Positions 28,174 to 40,984 are shown, numbered from the stretch's first letter. The stretch is 64,000 bases of DNA from Nematostella vectensis (GCF_932526225.1 NC_064036.1:2977501-3041500); one strand, 5' to 3'. Notes: generated by a model from the sequence alone, not told the origin. Numbers and translations are program-made.

Positions 28174-29786
28174 ACTAATTCGCTATTGGTTTGTACTACT
28201 ACTGTTCGACTTCTCTGGTATCTCAGTTCCGGGCCCGTTTGCCATCCATCTTCAATTCAATGTGATTCTGGCTTTCAAGAGGGATTTTACAAGGTGGCTA
28301 CTTGACTATTATAAGTCAAGACAAGCCGCTCACTGTTGCCCTTTGCTTCATGCATTAACGGTTTTTATTAGTTAAGGCTCTGTGTATATACCCCCAGTTG
28401 TAATACTGGTAGATACCAAATCAAGCAAATCAAACTGTCACTATACCCACGCGTATCTTTTATATCAAATTTTAATATGTCCCTTCTGTTATTTTGTTAA
28501 TCCTTGTCTATCTGTGAATTTTAAGGACGCTCTTAAAATTGGTTAACAACAGTATCGATGCTTTTGCTTTCTCTTTGCTTAAAATCCGTCTTGAAACATG
28601 CTTATTCAAGTGGATAAAACACTGAAATATTCATTTGGTTGGTATTTTATTGTAGCAAATAGATTCCGAACACCATTTTACATTATAGTAATTATTTCAA
28701 CAGCTAGTTAGTAATATCTTTGGAACAGCTGGGTGTCGGCCCAGTTTGACGCATCCCCACAAAGGATGATCTCTCATAGATTTGGATCATTGCGATTATT
28801 ACTGGCTTCTTTAAAGAGTGATTTCAAAATGTCCGTAAAATACAAAAAAAAAAGGCAAATAAGAGCAAGGCAATGAGTACAAATTAAATTTGTGAGATGT
28901 TAAAAAAAATGTTATACGAAGGGTTTTTAGACTGCCTTTCAATCGGAAGACTAATTATCTAGGACAAATGTTTGTTTTGAATTATTTTAAAAAATAAAGA
29001 AAATAATAATTAAAGATTTTTGGTGAACTATGGAAACGTAGTTCACCAAAAACTGGTAGTCGGCAAAAGTTTCGTCTTTAATAAGACTTCTTTAGTATTA
29101 TTTTTTTTATTATTATTATCTTTATACTCTGATTAGCGAACACGACTATTTGGGTATTTTGATTGATTGAAACAAAGTATATATATATCCTATCCGTAGT
29201 GAAATAGCCGGTGTATTAATATTGTGTAATTCTAAACTCGCGATATTTAATGGGTTCAATTCATCTTTATTGTATGCAGAATTTTCCAGTAAAGACAATA
29301 GGACTGCGGTAGCAAACACATCCTCACATACATTAAATTAAAACGAATTTTTCGTTGCTCTTTTATTGAATTTAAGACTATTGACCATAAACCGAGATTA
29401 ATGAATAGCTGAAAATTAACACCTCTTTACATTGCCGTTGGTGCTTTCGTTCTTGGCCGGAACGCTACTTAAAATTGTTTAATTAAAAATGGCTTGATTA
29501 GGCTGTGATCACTTTTTTCAAGAACTATTTATCGGAAAAAGTAGTAGTTAACTAGATTGTTATTAAAATGGAGACTTTGTTGGCGTTCTTTTATACCTTA
29601 TTTTGATGTTTGACTTGGACAATATCTAACTCCCTCTCAGAATTGTCTCTTCGACGCGTGATAGATTGTTCGTTCACGCGATGTATCGCCACCATCCAGG
29701 GACGTTGCCGTCATTTTGGGCTTTTTAAAGCGCGTCCTTCATTTTAATTTAAAGTTTGTTGTCTTCGTCATTCTGATGTGCCCATG
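28174..29786. other. Upstream flank of GPCR copy 1, no gene recognised
   Basis: AT-rich. The 89-codon plus frame at 28106-28375 is the antisense of GPCR exon 1 extended. A perfect 14-bp stem with 8-base loop is at 29017-29052 (TTTTTGGTGAACTA and its complement). No other structure of note. Confidence 0.4.
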
Positions 29787-30475
29787 CGGTCTTGTTCTCC
29801 CGTACCTTGCTCTCCTGTACCTTGTTCTTCTGTACCTTGTTCTCCTGTACCTTGCTCTCCTGTACCTTGTTCTTCTGTACCTTGTTCTCCTGTACCTTGT
29901 TCTCTTGTACCTTGTTCTCCTGTACCTTGTTCTCCTGTACCTTGTTCTCCTGTACCTTGTTCTCCTGAACCTTGTTCTCCTGTACCTTGTTCTCCTGTAC
30001 CTTGTTCTCCTGTACCTTTTTCTCTTGTACCTTGTTCTCCTGTACCTTGTTCTCCTGTACCTTGTTCTCCTGTACCTTGCTCTCCTGTACCTTGTTCTCT
30101 TGTACCTTGTTCTCCTGTACCTTGTTCTCCTGTACCTTGTTCTCTTGTACCTTGTTCTCCTGTACCTTGTTCTCTTGTACCTTGTTATCCTGTAGCTTGT
30201 TCTCTCGTACCTTGTTCTTCTGTACCTTGTTATCCCGTTTCTTGTTCTCCTGTACCTTGCTCTCCTGTACCTTGTTCTCCTATACCTTGTTCTCCTGTAC
30301 CTTGTTCTCCTGTACCTTGCTCTCCTTTACCTTGTTCTCCTGTACCTTGCTCTCCTTTACCTTGTTCTCCTGTACCTTGTTATCCTGTACCTTGTTCTCC
30401 TGTACCTTGTTCTCCTGTACCTTGCTCTCCTGTACCTTGTTCTCCTGTACCTTGTTTTCCTGTACCTTGTTCTCC
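29787..30475. repeat. 15-bp minisatellite TGTACCTTGTTCTCC, ~45 copies, 3' of GPCR copy 2
   Basis: Units differ only by occasional changes (TTGC, CTTG, TTTAC). On the minus strand the unit GGAGAACAAGGTACA reads ENKVQ, GEQGT or RTRYR depending on frame, none with a stop. It is the same array family as in the copy 3 tail. Here it lies downstream of the copy 2 stop codon because of a frameshift (see GPCR copy 2), so it is now noncoding or 3' UTR. The long plus-strand LVLLYL/CSPVP frames are artefacts of the array. Confidence 0.95.
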
Positions 30476-30614
30476 TCTGTCTTACTATCCTGTGCGTTGC
30501 CCTTTTGTGCCTTACTTTCCTGTATCTTCGATTCATGGTAAGACACACTCTGTTCCTTTGCCGTCTCTGGCCACTGAAGTCATCATTGTTTCAGCCATGA
30601 CCGATTCCTCAACA

Positions 30615-32268
30615 TCAACCACTCTCTGCTCCGTCGCTGCCTTCCGTATCTCGTAGATTCTGCTGGGAATGCATGGATTGGCCTGCTGCATTTTCTGGGG
30701 CAACCTCTGCTCCGCACTTGCCACACCAAAACAGGCCGAACACTTCACGGCGGTAGGTCTTGTTGGTCAAGCAGTACAAAGGAGGGTTGCAGCAGGAGTT
30801 GAAGAAGGCAAAGAAGTTAAATACCCAGTACCAAACATTGGGTAGGACGACCACCTTGTATTGCTTTAGGATCCAAAAGGTTTCTGTCGGAAACCAGCAG
30901 AGACTTAGCAGCAAAGCAGCCAGCAAGCACATTCTGACCACGCTTTTTTTGCCTGCATCTCCTTGCTGAGTCGAGACCTGATTGTGTGACATGCGGTACC
31001 AAATATGGGCAAATGAAATCCACGTGATGGTCATGGGGATGTAGAATGTAATGGTGATGTGAAACACGAGAAAAGCTTTATTGAGTTCCTCCCCGTAGAA
31101 AGGAGTGATCCATTCGCATCTTCCGTCAGGCATCAGATCAGCGATGAACAACTCAAAAATTTCGGTCGCTGCCGCGGCCAACCAAATCAAGGCGATGTAT
31201 AAAGAGACTCGCTTGCGGTTAAAGTTCGCCTTGTATTTTGTTGGTCTGACCACAGCGCACCATCGTTCGATGGCCAAACACATGATGGTAGTGTTAGACG
31301 CCTTTCCGCAGACAAACAAGCAGTAGGTTGAGAAGATGGCACGACAGAAAGCGCGCCCACTCCCTCCGCTCATCACCGGGAACGACTTCATGGGGATGAT
31401 GTAGTTCGGTGTCAGCACAAGGAAAACACCTAAGGATACAAAAACAAGGTATGTAAGTTTTGCAATCATGGAGTTTACTAATTAGCGTTTGTGATCTACA
31501 GTAATAACCAACGTTTAAGAACCTTGATAGGCTTAAAGAGGCTGCTAGGCTTAAATCATCCTCCACTCTATTTTAAAATCCAAAACAAGGTTCTTAAAAT
31601 CATTTAAAGTTATTTAATAATTTTAAGTTAAAAAATAAGACGACCATTTAGTTGTCAGGAGGAAAATTCTCTTGCCAGGAAGTACCATGTGTATGTATAA
31701 AAGTCTGTTAGACTAGCCTGAAAAGGTCAGCTCTTGTTCGCAGGTTTTACCTATACTAAGATCTACCTTAACAACGACAATGGATTCCATGAATCGAGAC
31801 GTATAACGATAGAGTATTCTATTAATAAAGTACATTACTTCATTAATCTTAATTAGTCATTAACGGGTTTTAAATGATATTTTTACTTCCATCGGAACTA
31901 GAATCAATGAAATATGAATACATTCTCATATTAGCGCAGGATCATCTTTTCGTCTTTTTACGTGCTTTTTCGCGCAATGCTGGCTCAGCGCTTAGAAACG
32001 CGAAAATGATGTAGCGTGTATCTGTATACTGAATGCCATGAGTATATATCGTTCAGGCATGGTTTTTATTCGTTTCTTATCAGTTGTTTACTGTCTTTGC
32101 ACACTTACCCATCAATGCATCACAGATGGCGAGATTCAAGATCAATACATTGTAGGTTTTCTTCAACATTGAGCGTCTACGCGCGATCACAACACACAAG
32201 ATGGCGTTGCCAAGGACTGAAAGTGCGGCTATGGAACCAAACATCGCAGAAATTTCTCTAGGATCCAT
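30615..32268 (-). CDS. Class A GPCR, copy 2, tail shortened by a frameshift
   Basis: Exon 1 is 32109-32268 and exon 2 is 30615-31429, giving 324 residues. N21 (1.50), D50 (2.50), C82, the ERW triplet at 108-110, CWFPTE in TM6 and NPPLY in TM7 are all present, so the receptor core is intact. After MHSQ the tail reads [15 protein letters not shown] and stops. In copy 3 the same region reads [15 protein letters not shown] and runs on for ~150 residues. The cause is two bases fewer in copy 2 (TCTGCTGGGAATG against TCTGCTTTGGGAATG, plus strand, near 30660). Another frame still encodes the longer tail remnant and the ENKVQ array. Exon, intron and upstream DNA are nearly identical to copy 4. Ligand unknown. 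Confidence 0.85.
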
Positions 32269-34835
32269 CGCTTTTTCAATTTCTTTTATGATTTTATAAA
32301 TTAAATCTTTGTGTTATACCAAAATGCTGAAGTCGTTTTGAGACCTGGCGGTTTCGTGCGAGTTTATATGCTACTTTTGATACATAGGTGTCTTTCCTAG
32401 TGGTCCCCGCACTAGTCCCCTTTTATGCCGATGTTCCCTATTGGGCTATTTTCAATTTTGACAAAATTTCTATTGTAAAAGCCACATGTTGTGTGTTTTA
32501 TCCAATATTTGTATTTCACAAGATTAGAACCAATTGCAGCTAAAATACGCGTACATCCAATTTTGGGTATTTAATTCATGTTAGTGTCCTCTCTTCCTTC
32601 CCTTCTTCTACGCCGCTGTCACATATAGAATTTATTCTTTCTCGCGCCATCATCTTATCGAATAGTCGATATTCGACTATTTTACAATTGACACTTCGGA
32701 AGCGCAATTAGATATTCTAATCTGTAATTATTTCTGTTTCAATCAAATCGGGCCCGAAAGTAGGTGGTAGAAAGACATCTGTTTTTCAGTCCTAAATGTC
32801 TCCTATATAGGAGACGCTTATTATAGGACCAAAACAAAGATTCAATCGATCAGAATAAAGGATTAGTAATTTAGATCATGTAAGTTACAACGGGCTCATG
32901 TAACCTTGATATATTTTTGCAAAACGATTACGATTGCTAAACTCGTGAAAGTAGTCATGGATATCGTGGATCCAGCATATTCAACTCAAGTTTACAACCG
33001 TTAGAGCATAAGTGAATGATATTTGAGATCGATTCGATCAGAACAAGACTGGAACCAGCTGCGTATTTCATTCATGTCATAAAAGGCACGAAGTCAGACG
33101 TAAGCTCAAGGCCACATGCACTTATTATTATTTCCCCTCAATGATAAAAAAACCATTTTTATAAATAGATGACTTAACACACTGATGCTTAAAAAACTCA
33201 GTTTATTGTGCCAGGGAGTGTCTTTTATCAGCTTCAAATAAAAAAAGAATTTGAGGTTTAGCTAAATATTTCACACTTTACTTTATGCAATTGCAGACAC
33301 TCTTTAGACCTTTGCTATCGAAATACTCAAGGATATAATTTACCAGAAAGTTATATCGTCGGCTATATCGTCAATTCGTATTTAAATTTAAGCAAAAAAC
33401 TGTCTGGCCATAATGTGGCTTCCATTCAAGGATTTGGATATGAGATCGGACAATAAACTCACTAGACTCTCAAAAAGCAACCAAGGCCAGCTAGCAATAT
33501 CTTTGCTCAAATGCTTGGTATCACTTAGTGGTGCCCGAAAAGTTTGTTATTGAAATTCAAAATCGCAGCCTTTCCATTGAGAGTCATAAAATTTCACACA
33601 AAGACGTAAAAGTAACCAGAGGTTTATTCCCCAAAAGATGGGTTCTCTAAACATTTTTAAAAAGAAGCAGGACTTAAATATGTTCCGCCGAGGTCGGTGA
33701 GTTCCGTGTCCTCTCACAGACCCGAGCAAGGAAGCCAGCACTAGTTCGATATTTACTCACCGTCCCCCACCAAATCACTGGAAAGCCACCATACTTAGTC
33801 AAAATGAAGTCAAGATGTACTCCTCCCTATTTATACCTTGGGAACCGGTAAAGGCTACAGGGAATCACAAATACGAGCGGGTTTGCAAACTCTTAGCGCT
33901 CAATTTCCCGCGAATCTGGGAGAATGTGATGACGTCACTTTAAAGCGTCTTCTATATAGGAGACATTCAGGACTGGTTTTGTTACAAGATTACTACTAAT
34001 TATTACTACTAATTACTACTTATTAAGTGGACCGAGCGTCCCAACTAGTCCATATCGATAATAAAATCACATGTTAAAGAAATTGGGTAGCAACAGGGAC
34101 TCACTTTTGAGCCCTTGGTAGCAACTATTCAAGTTTCAAGTACTTTTTTAACAATAATGGCATTGTATGAGTTTTGGAATCCCGCTACAACCGGAATAAC
34201 TTGAACTCGGACAATTTAAACTCGCCGCTAACTCATACTTGGACAACGCGAACTTCTCCCTAACTCGAACTAGCGTAGTCGAGTTCCCTTAATATATATC
34301 TAAAACGAAAAATTTTCTAAACAAAAAAAAAACTCCCAATTATTTTGGCGACGAAGCGTACTATAAAAATACTTAAGCCATTGATTGTTATCCTATTTGA
34401 TTTTTTTCAAATCTATTTAATTGTTGAATTGGAGAATAAATTCTTTTGACATAAAGCTCATACAGAGTCAAGTAGTTCCCTATTTGGTTTTAAAATCATT
34501 GCCATGACTATGTAATATCACCTTTCATTTTTAAAATAACTAATAACTAAAAAATGAACGTCGGCAGCGAAATTCAAAAATGCTATACCTTATTCGTGGT
34601 TCCGTGTATTGACAACAACAAAATTAGCCAGATTACTCTTATGTACAGTTGGTCACCAACTACTTTGTTACTGTTATCAAATATTATAATGTCAAGATTT
34701 AATATGATTTTTTTCATGTTTATATAGAGAAATGCTCTTAGGGTTCTCTGTATTGCCCGTCGAAATGATGTCTAAGATTCGCTAGTTTCTTCGTCATCGT
34801 CGTATCCGATGTGCTCCACCTTCGCTTGCATCCGC
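32269..34835. other. Intergenic region between GPCR copies 2 and 3
   Basis: The first ~250 bp are shared with the flank of copy 4 (segmental duplication). The middle holds an inverted-repeat element (32787-33976). The rest is AT-rich with a TTAC/AATTAC run near 33995-34020. The minus frame at 33547-33741 has no motif. Confidence 0.45.
32787..33976. mobile_element. 1.19-kb inverted-repeat DNA element
   Basis: CAGTCCTAAATGTCTCCTAT at the left and its near-complement ending ATTCAGGACTG at the right form ~32-bp terminal repeats with two mismatches. Within the left repeat GTCTCCTATATAGGAGAC is a perfect 18-bp palindrome (32798-32815). CAG...CTG ends suggest a hAT-like element. There is no coding frame, and flanking T-rich sequence prevents a clear target duplication call. 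Confidence 0.65.
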
Positions 34836-35165
34836 TACCTCGTTCTCTTGTACCTTGTTCTCATGTACCTGGTTCTCCTGTACCTTGTTCTCCTGTACCT
34901 TTTTCTAGTGTACCTTGTTCTGATGTACCTTGTTCTTCTGTACCTTGCTCTCCTGTACCTTGTTCTCCTGTACCTTGTTCTCCTGTACCTTGTTCTCCTG
35001 TACCTTGTTCTCCTGTACCTTGTTCTTCTGTACCTTGTTCTCCTGCACCTTGCTCTCCTGTACCTTGCTCTTCTGTACCTTGTTCTCCTGTACCTTGTTC
35101 TCCTGTACCTTGTTCTCCTGTACCTTGTTCTCCCGTACCTTGCTCTTCCTGTACCTTGTTCTCCT
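34836..35165. repeat. 15-bp minisatellite TGTACCTTGTTCTCC, ~21 copies, coding in GPCR copy 3
   Basis: Same unit as at 29787-30475 but half the length. On the minus strand it is read as GTGEQ/GEQGT in the copy 3 tail. A one-base insertion near 35147 (CTCTTCCTGTACC) switches from the ENKVQ frame to the GEQGT frame. Confidence 0.95.
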
Positions 35166-37182
35166 TTGTCTTACTCTCCAGTGCGTTGCCCTCGTGTACC
35201 TTACTTCCCTGTATCTTCGATTCATAGTAAGACACGGTCTCTTGCCACTTCAACAAAATTACTTGCATGGACTCGTCTGCCATGGTTGAAGTCATCATTG
35301 TTTCAGCCATGGCCGATTCCTCAACATCAACCACTCTCTGCTCCGTCGCTGCCTTCCGTATCTCGTAGATTCTGCTTTGGGAATGCATGGATTGGCCTGC
35401 TGCATTTTCTGGGGCAACCTCTGCTCCGCACTTGCCACACCCAGGCAGGCCGAGCACTTCCCGGCGGTAGGTCTTGTTGGTCAAGCAGTACAAAGGAGGG
35501 TTGCAGCAGGAGTTTAAGAAGGCAAAGAAGTTAAATACCCAGTACCAAACATTGGGTAGGACGACCACCTTGTATTGCTTCAGGATCCAAAAGGTTTCTG
35601 TCGGAAACCAGCAGAGAGTTAGCAGCAAAGCAGCCAACATGCACATTCTGACCACGCTTTTTTTGGTTGAATCTCCTTGCTGAGTCGAGACCTGATTGTG
35701 TGACATGCGGTACCAAATATGGGCAAATGAAATCCACGTGATGGTCATGGGGATGTAGAATGTAATTGTGATGTGAAACACGAGAAAAGCTTTATTGAGT
35801 TCCTCCCCGTAGAAAGGAGTGATCCATTCGCATCTTCCGTCAGGCATTAGATCAGCGACGAACAACTCAAAAACTTCGGTCGCTGCCGCGGCCAACCAAA
35901 TTAAGGCGATGTATAAAGAGACTCGCTTGCGGTTAAAGTTCGCCTTGTATTTTGTTGGTCTGACCACAGCGCACCATCGTTCGATGGCCAAACACATGAT
36001 GGTAGTGTTAGACGCCTTTCCGCAGACGAACAAGCAGTAGGTTGAGAATATGGCACGACAGAAAGCGCGCCCACTCCCTCCGCTCATCACCGGGAACGAC
36101 TTCATGGGAATGATGTAGATGGGTGTCAGCACAAGGAAAACCCCTAAGGATAAAACAATTAGTAGAAAATGGAGTAACACTTGGATATACGGACATTACC
36201 ACTGTTTTTAGTTTAGAAAATAAAATGGGTAACCCATCGACTAGAGCTTTCGGGATGTGATGTCCGTCCGTCTGGCCCTTAAAAGCATCGTATGAGAACC
36301 AAACTTGGTAGGTGTCATGTATGTGTCAAGGGAAGTGCAAATCGTATGGCAACCAAACTTGGCAGGTGTCATGTTTGTGTCAAGTGGGTTGCAAAAATAT
36401 GGTCACTTGATTTGTGACGTCATCGAGGACGTCACTAAAAGCAAAACTATTCCGATTTCATTAAGAACAAAAATATCCATCAACAAATGAACAAAACATA
36501 TAACAACCAATCTTGGTATGTGTCATGAAGGTGAAGGGGTGCACCAATGTAGTCACGTGATTGTGACGTCAATAATGACGCCACTAGAAGCAAAAATATG
36601 CTGACGTCTTAAAATAAAAAAAATATTTCATTAAAGAAACATCGTGTGACAACAAAAACTCGGTAGGTGTGATGTATGTTTCAAGTAGGGTGCAATAAGA
36701 TGGTCACGTGACGTTATTGATGTTGTCAATAAATTTAAACTACCTTGACGCCGAAACATCGTATGACAACTAAACTTATGTGTCATGTTAATGTGGGGGG
36801 AAGGGGGTGTAACAAGTTGGTCGCGTGATCTCTGAAATCGTTGACGTCGTCAAAAACAGAAATAATAATATTTTATATTTTTTTTCAAATTATTAAGCGA
36901 AAATAAGCAAAGATTTGGTCGTTTGGAGCTCCGCTTTTAGGCAATGCCTAAATCTATATATTATAGACATAACATAAAAAGTAGAAAAAAAGGAATGCGT
37001 TTCGGATACGTCGTGTACTAACCTGTTAGTGCATCACAGATGGCGAGGTCCAAGATCAACACATTGTAGGTCTTCTTTAACATTAAGCGTCTACGCGCGA
37101 TCACAACACCCAAGATAGCGTTGCCAAGGACTGAAAGTACAGCTATCGTGCCAAACATCGCTGAAACATCTTGGAACTCCAT
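34861..37182 (-). CDS. Class A GPCR, copy 3, with EQGTG repeat tail
   Basis: Exon 1 is 37023-37182 (160 nt; short, but found from its conserved TM1-TM2 sequence and its CAG|GT donor). Exon 2 is 34861-36143. Together they encode 480 residues. The core matches the paralogs (TM2 reads [13 protein letters not shown] after TM3, CWFPTE, NPPLYCL), with TM1 [17 protein letters not shown]. The tail starts like copy 2 ([20 protein letters not shown]) and ends in about 20 copies of a five-residue GEQGT repeat from the 15-bp minisatellite, rich in Glu and Gln. The stop TGA lies in a variant array unit at 34861. The intron carries a ~110-bp degenerate tandem repeat unlike the introns of copies 2 and 4. 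Function of the tail is unknown. Confidence 0.85.
36230..36960. repeat. Degenerate ~110-bp tandem repeat (CGTATGACAACCAAACTTGG) in GPCR copy 3 intron
   Basis: About five copies begin near 36290, 36340, 36500, 36650 and 36755. Each has the phrases TGTCATGTATGTGTCAAG, a TGGTCACGTGA-type E-box and TGACGTCA-like CRE sequence. The right end (36900-36960) is a unique-looking block shared in reverse orientation with 53225-53300. Together they look like one dispersed repeat family with an internal array. Confidence 0.6.
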
Positions 37183-39261
37183 TCACGTTTGTTTTCAATG
37201 CTATTTTTTCTTCAATGTCTATTCCTTTGAACTCCTATGTTAAGTGACTTTGTAGCTTTATTACCTGAAAGGCCGGTAAATTATACTGATAGTAGTGAGT
37301 AAATGGCTCTGTGTTTTATGAAAGGATTGGTTTATTTATAATGTGCCAACTGAGCCTCTAATTAAACATGCACTTTGCGAATTTCAAATTAATTTTTCCC
37401 TTTTTATTTGAGAACAACACCGGGGTTCCCCCAATTTGATACCATAGGTTTGTTATTACATGGGGTCCAATATTCGACTTTATTTTTAATTTTACACTGA
37501 AAACGCAATTATATTTTCTTACCTGCAAGAAGACCATATTGTAATAATCAAATCACATCGAAAAAGTAAACTGTATGGGAAGACATCTGTTTTTGTTTCA
37601 ATTACTCTTGAACAAAGTTTGGCGCAGAATCCAACATCTGTATTTTACAAGATTAGGACCATATTGCAGCAAAATATGAGTGCAACCATCTGAGTTTTTT
37701 TTAAAAAAGAATCAACATTCATGATTGGTAACTGTTCTCTCCATCTTTCCCCGCCCCTTCTTCGCTGCCATCACTTATTGAATTTATTCTTTCTAACGCC
37801 AATTTTTTTTAATGTTCGCGGATTTATATTAACATATTAAATCAAAAGTATGGAATATAACCCTTCATGGAAAAGAAAGTGCCTTATAAAAAAACAGTAA
37901 TTGGGTTCAACAACAAGAATTAATTTCTTTTAAGAAATTAATTCAAATTCGACTACTTTGGGTTTCTGAGGGTTTTATTCATAAGCAAAAGCACAAAAGC
38001 ACCAAACTTCGTATAAATATAGCCTAGGGGATGGTAATCAATATTGAGACCGGTGCCCACTGGTACCATTAGCGGATCCATAGATAAATAGCAATTATTA
38101 TTTTTTTAAATCTGGTTTTGCGGGTACCCTGTGGTAAGATTTCCATATGTTTTCATGAGACAAAAAAAAAAACCAAACCGCACATATTTGAAAACGATTG
38201 ATATTATTTAAGCTATATGCTATCGAATTCCGTGCCAAAAACATATAAAATAGCTATAAAAAGCTACATTTGAAGAAGAAGGAAAACCTACTGGAACCCA
38301 GGCCCTACGCGTCTTTTTTTTACATCCCTCCTGCTAACATGCAAATAAGACTGATATTTTTTCATCAAATAAGCATAAATAGGTGGTGCACATGAATTTT
38401 CCTAGAAATGTTCTTTCAATGAGTTCTCTAAGTATTATATTAAGGGCTACAGAGCTTAATTCAACCAGCGCGGCTGTAATTAATAGGCCCGTCAGCAGGA
38501 GAAAATCCGCTACGGATGAGGGAGATTTTTCATAGCCTGTTGTGCGTTGATAAAATGTACCATGACAAGTCGAATCATTTGTTTATCTTTTTGTTACGGC
38601 CCTATGTTATTTTTAAAATCTAATTATCACAATTGTTTTCGAGGCGAGAGCCTCGCTCTACCTTTCGCTAGTTATGAGCGGGGGCGCCGGCAGACGCCCT
38701 TGACTTCCAACCACTCGGTCGTATGAAGCCGAAAACCCTAGCTAATAGTGTTCCATGATTAATATTTTCATTTTGTAAAATAAAAAATGAATCTGATCGT
38801 TGGAATAGTAGAATAATTCTGGCTTACATAGGTTTGGGGCTAAACGTGTCCTCTCCTAAGGTTGACGCTTGTACCGTCAACACTAGGGTTTTTGTACACT
38901 TGTTTATAGCACCGTCGTTTTGTCGGCACCTCGAAGAAAACGTCCCCGAGAAAGGAAAAATCCTCTGTTTGGAAAAGAAATCCCCGCGGACCCTGCGCAC
39001 AAGTTAGTGTAAGCGCATCATACTGAAAAGGCTCAGTTTTTTTTTCAAAATTACTTTTTTCCCTTTATTACAATAACGATCCGCTTATCACTGATCCGCG
39101 CCTTAGGAAAAGCCTCTAAAAATCTGTCCTTTAGTAGAAAACGGTTAAAGGATTTCTCATTCCCAAAATCTCCCAAGCGTGTCTCATGTGCATTGTGGAG
39201 CTCGGATATCAGAAAAAAGGTACGAACCATTTTCAACAGCCTCCATTTATATTTTCTGTTA

Positions 39262-39309
<48 letters not shown>

Positions 39310-40974
39310 GTTATGTTATGTTATGTTATGTTATGTTATGTTATGTTATGTTATGTTATGTTATGTTATGTTATATTATATTATATTATATTATATTATA
39401 TTATATTATATAAGCCTGACAAAAGCGCTTTTTTATCATCCTCTCTCGCTTCCTGGAGACCTTTCCTTTTCTTATGCTCCACAGCTTTTTTCTTCCCTGA
39501 GGTCATCATTAATACATCTTTAAGATAATAACATAGTCCTCTATTCCTGCGGCGATTCGTTGGAGGTTGGTTGCTATCCTGTTAAAAGCATGCGATGCGT
39601 TCAACCTGATCACTATAATGCACACGTAGGGAGCAATAAGCACTGTTTTTTTCGTTAGTGCCTCTGCTAGTCAGCTTTTTTCGTTCTTAAGTGCTTTCGA
39701 TCATTAATAACGCAAATTTGTGACAATTCCTGTGCCATTTTACGCTATTTGCGACAAAGAGTTTCTACAGGTGTTTTTTTCTGCTGAACATCCAAATCCT
39801 CTAATATTCTCAAGCATCACAATCTTATAACTTTGATTGAGGAGGCATATCTAAAGCATATCGTTGGTCTTTGGTGTAGACACTTACAAACCCCCCTTAT
39901 TAAATCCATCTCTATTTTATTTAGCCAACGTCAAAATACCCGATAATTGCGATTAATCGCAGATTTATAAGAAATACATTTAAAATCAAGACAAAAGTTC
40001 ATATTTAGTAGGTTATACACATTAAAAGTCCTTAATACATTAAGAATGAGCTTTTTTACCTAAAATACGCGATTTTATGAGGTACTTACAGCGTATACTG
40101 TGCCAATATAGGCCGCCATCTTGGATAACCGTGAGGGGGATTGGGTCTAGCTTTGAAAACTTTTTCTCGTAAATAAAGCGTTTTAATGCAGCCGGCGACA
40201 GTTTTATCTTGAAATATTAACAAAGATATCAGAGATCAGATATTTCGCCTTAGTTTTGGAAATACAAGGTCTTTTAAATTTCACCACAGGGAGCCCGCGA
40301 TAGACGCTTTTTTCTAATTTTTATTCGGTTATTACACAAAATCCTCAACGGTCTCAATATTTATTAGCATCCTCTTGGCTATCTTTATGCCAAGTTTGGT
40401 GCTTCTGTCCGCTATGTATAGATTGAAACACTAAGCAACCGGACTATAAAGGGTTCTGCCGTCTATGGCAGATTGCCAGAAATATTGAACCACGCGCATG
40501 CGCGCTAATAGCCAGACGTTGAACTAACGGCTTTCAAGAAACAACGAAGTTTGTTAAGAAATGACTTACGCGTAACCCTAAAACGAATTTTTAACCGTAA
40601 TCGAATGTGAAAATGAAAAAACCTGCATCGGAATCGTATTTTTCAAAGATTTAACATAACAGATATAGAATAATGTTCGACACATAATGAAAAAAATAGT
40701 TCGATTTTGTAGGTTTTAAAAATAGTGTGTTGTTCGCTAAATGCATCTGAATAAAATAACGTAAATTTGTCTCAGACACCCTTGAAATAAAACCTAGCAC
40801 TCAGTAATAATATCTCTTGGCTCAAAACCTGCATCGGAATCATAATAAAAACATGTTTACCTTGAGTCTTCATCGAGAAGATTGTCTTTACCGCTTCATC
40901 GTAATTCGGTTTTTGCGATATAAAACGCATGATTTCCACATCTCCCTTGTAGTTTTGTTCGTAGTTTTCCTATA
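37183..40974. other. Intergenic region upstream of GPCR copy 3
   Basis: AT-rich, with TTAAGAAATTAATTC-type small palindromes near 37930 and a compound microsatellite at 39267-39411. It shares only a short phrase (GGGTACCCTGTGGT near 38123) with the 14.6-16.4 kb element. No gene seen on either strand; open frames are low complexity. Confidence 0.4.
39267..39411. repeat. Compound microsatellite (TA)n-(TTATG)n-(TTATA)n
   Basis: Three adjacent arrays: about 20 TA, about 13 TTATG pentamers, then about 8 TTATA pentamers. The last two differ by one G to A change per unit, as if one mutated pentamer then spread. Confidence 0.97.
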
Positions 40975-40984
40975 CAATAGTATA

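Noticed and set aside
29716-30656. Long plus-strand open frames of LVLLYL, CSPVP and LFSCT repeats (also 34809-35534)
   Set aside because: They are readings of the 15-bp minisatellite, which has no stop in any frame; the real gene context is on the minus strand.
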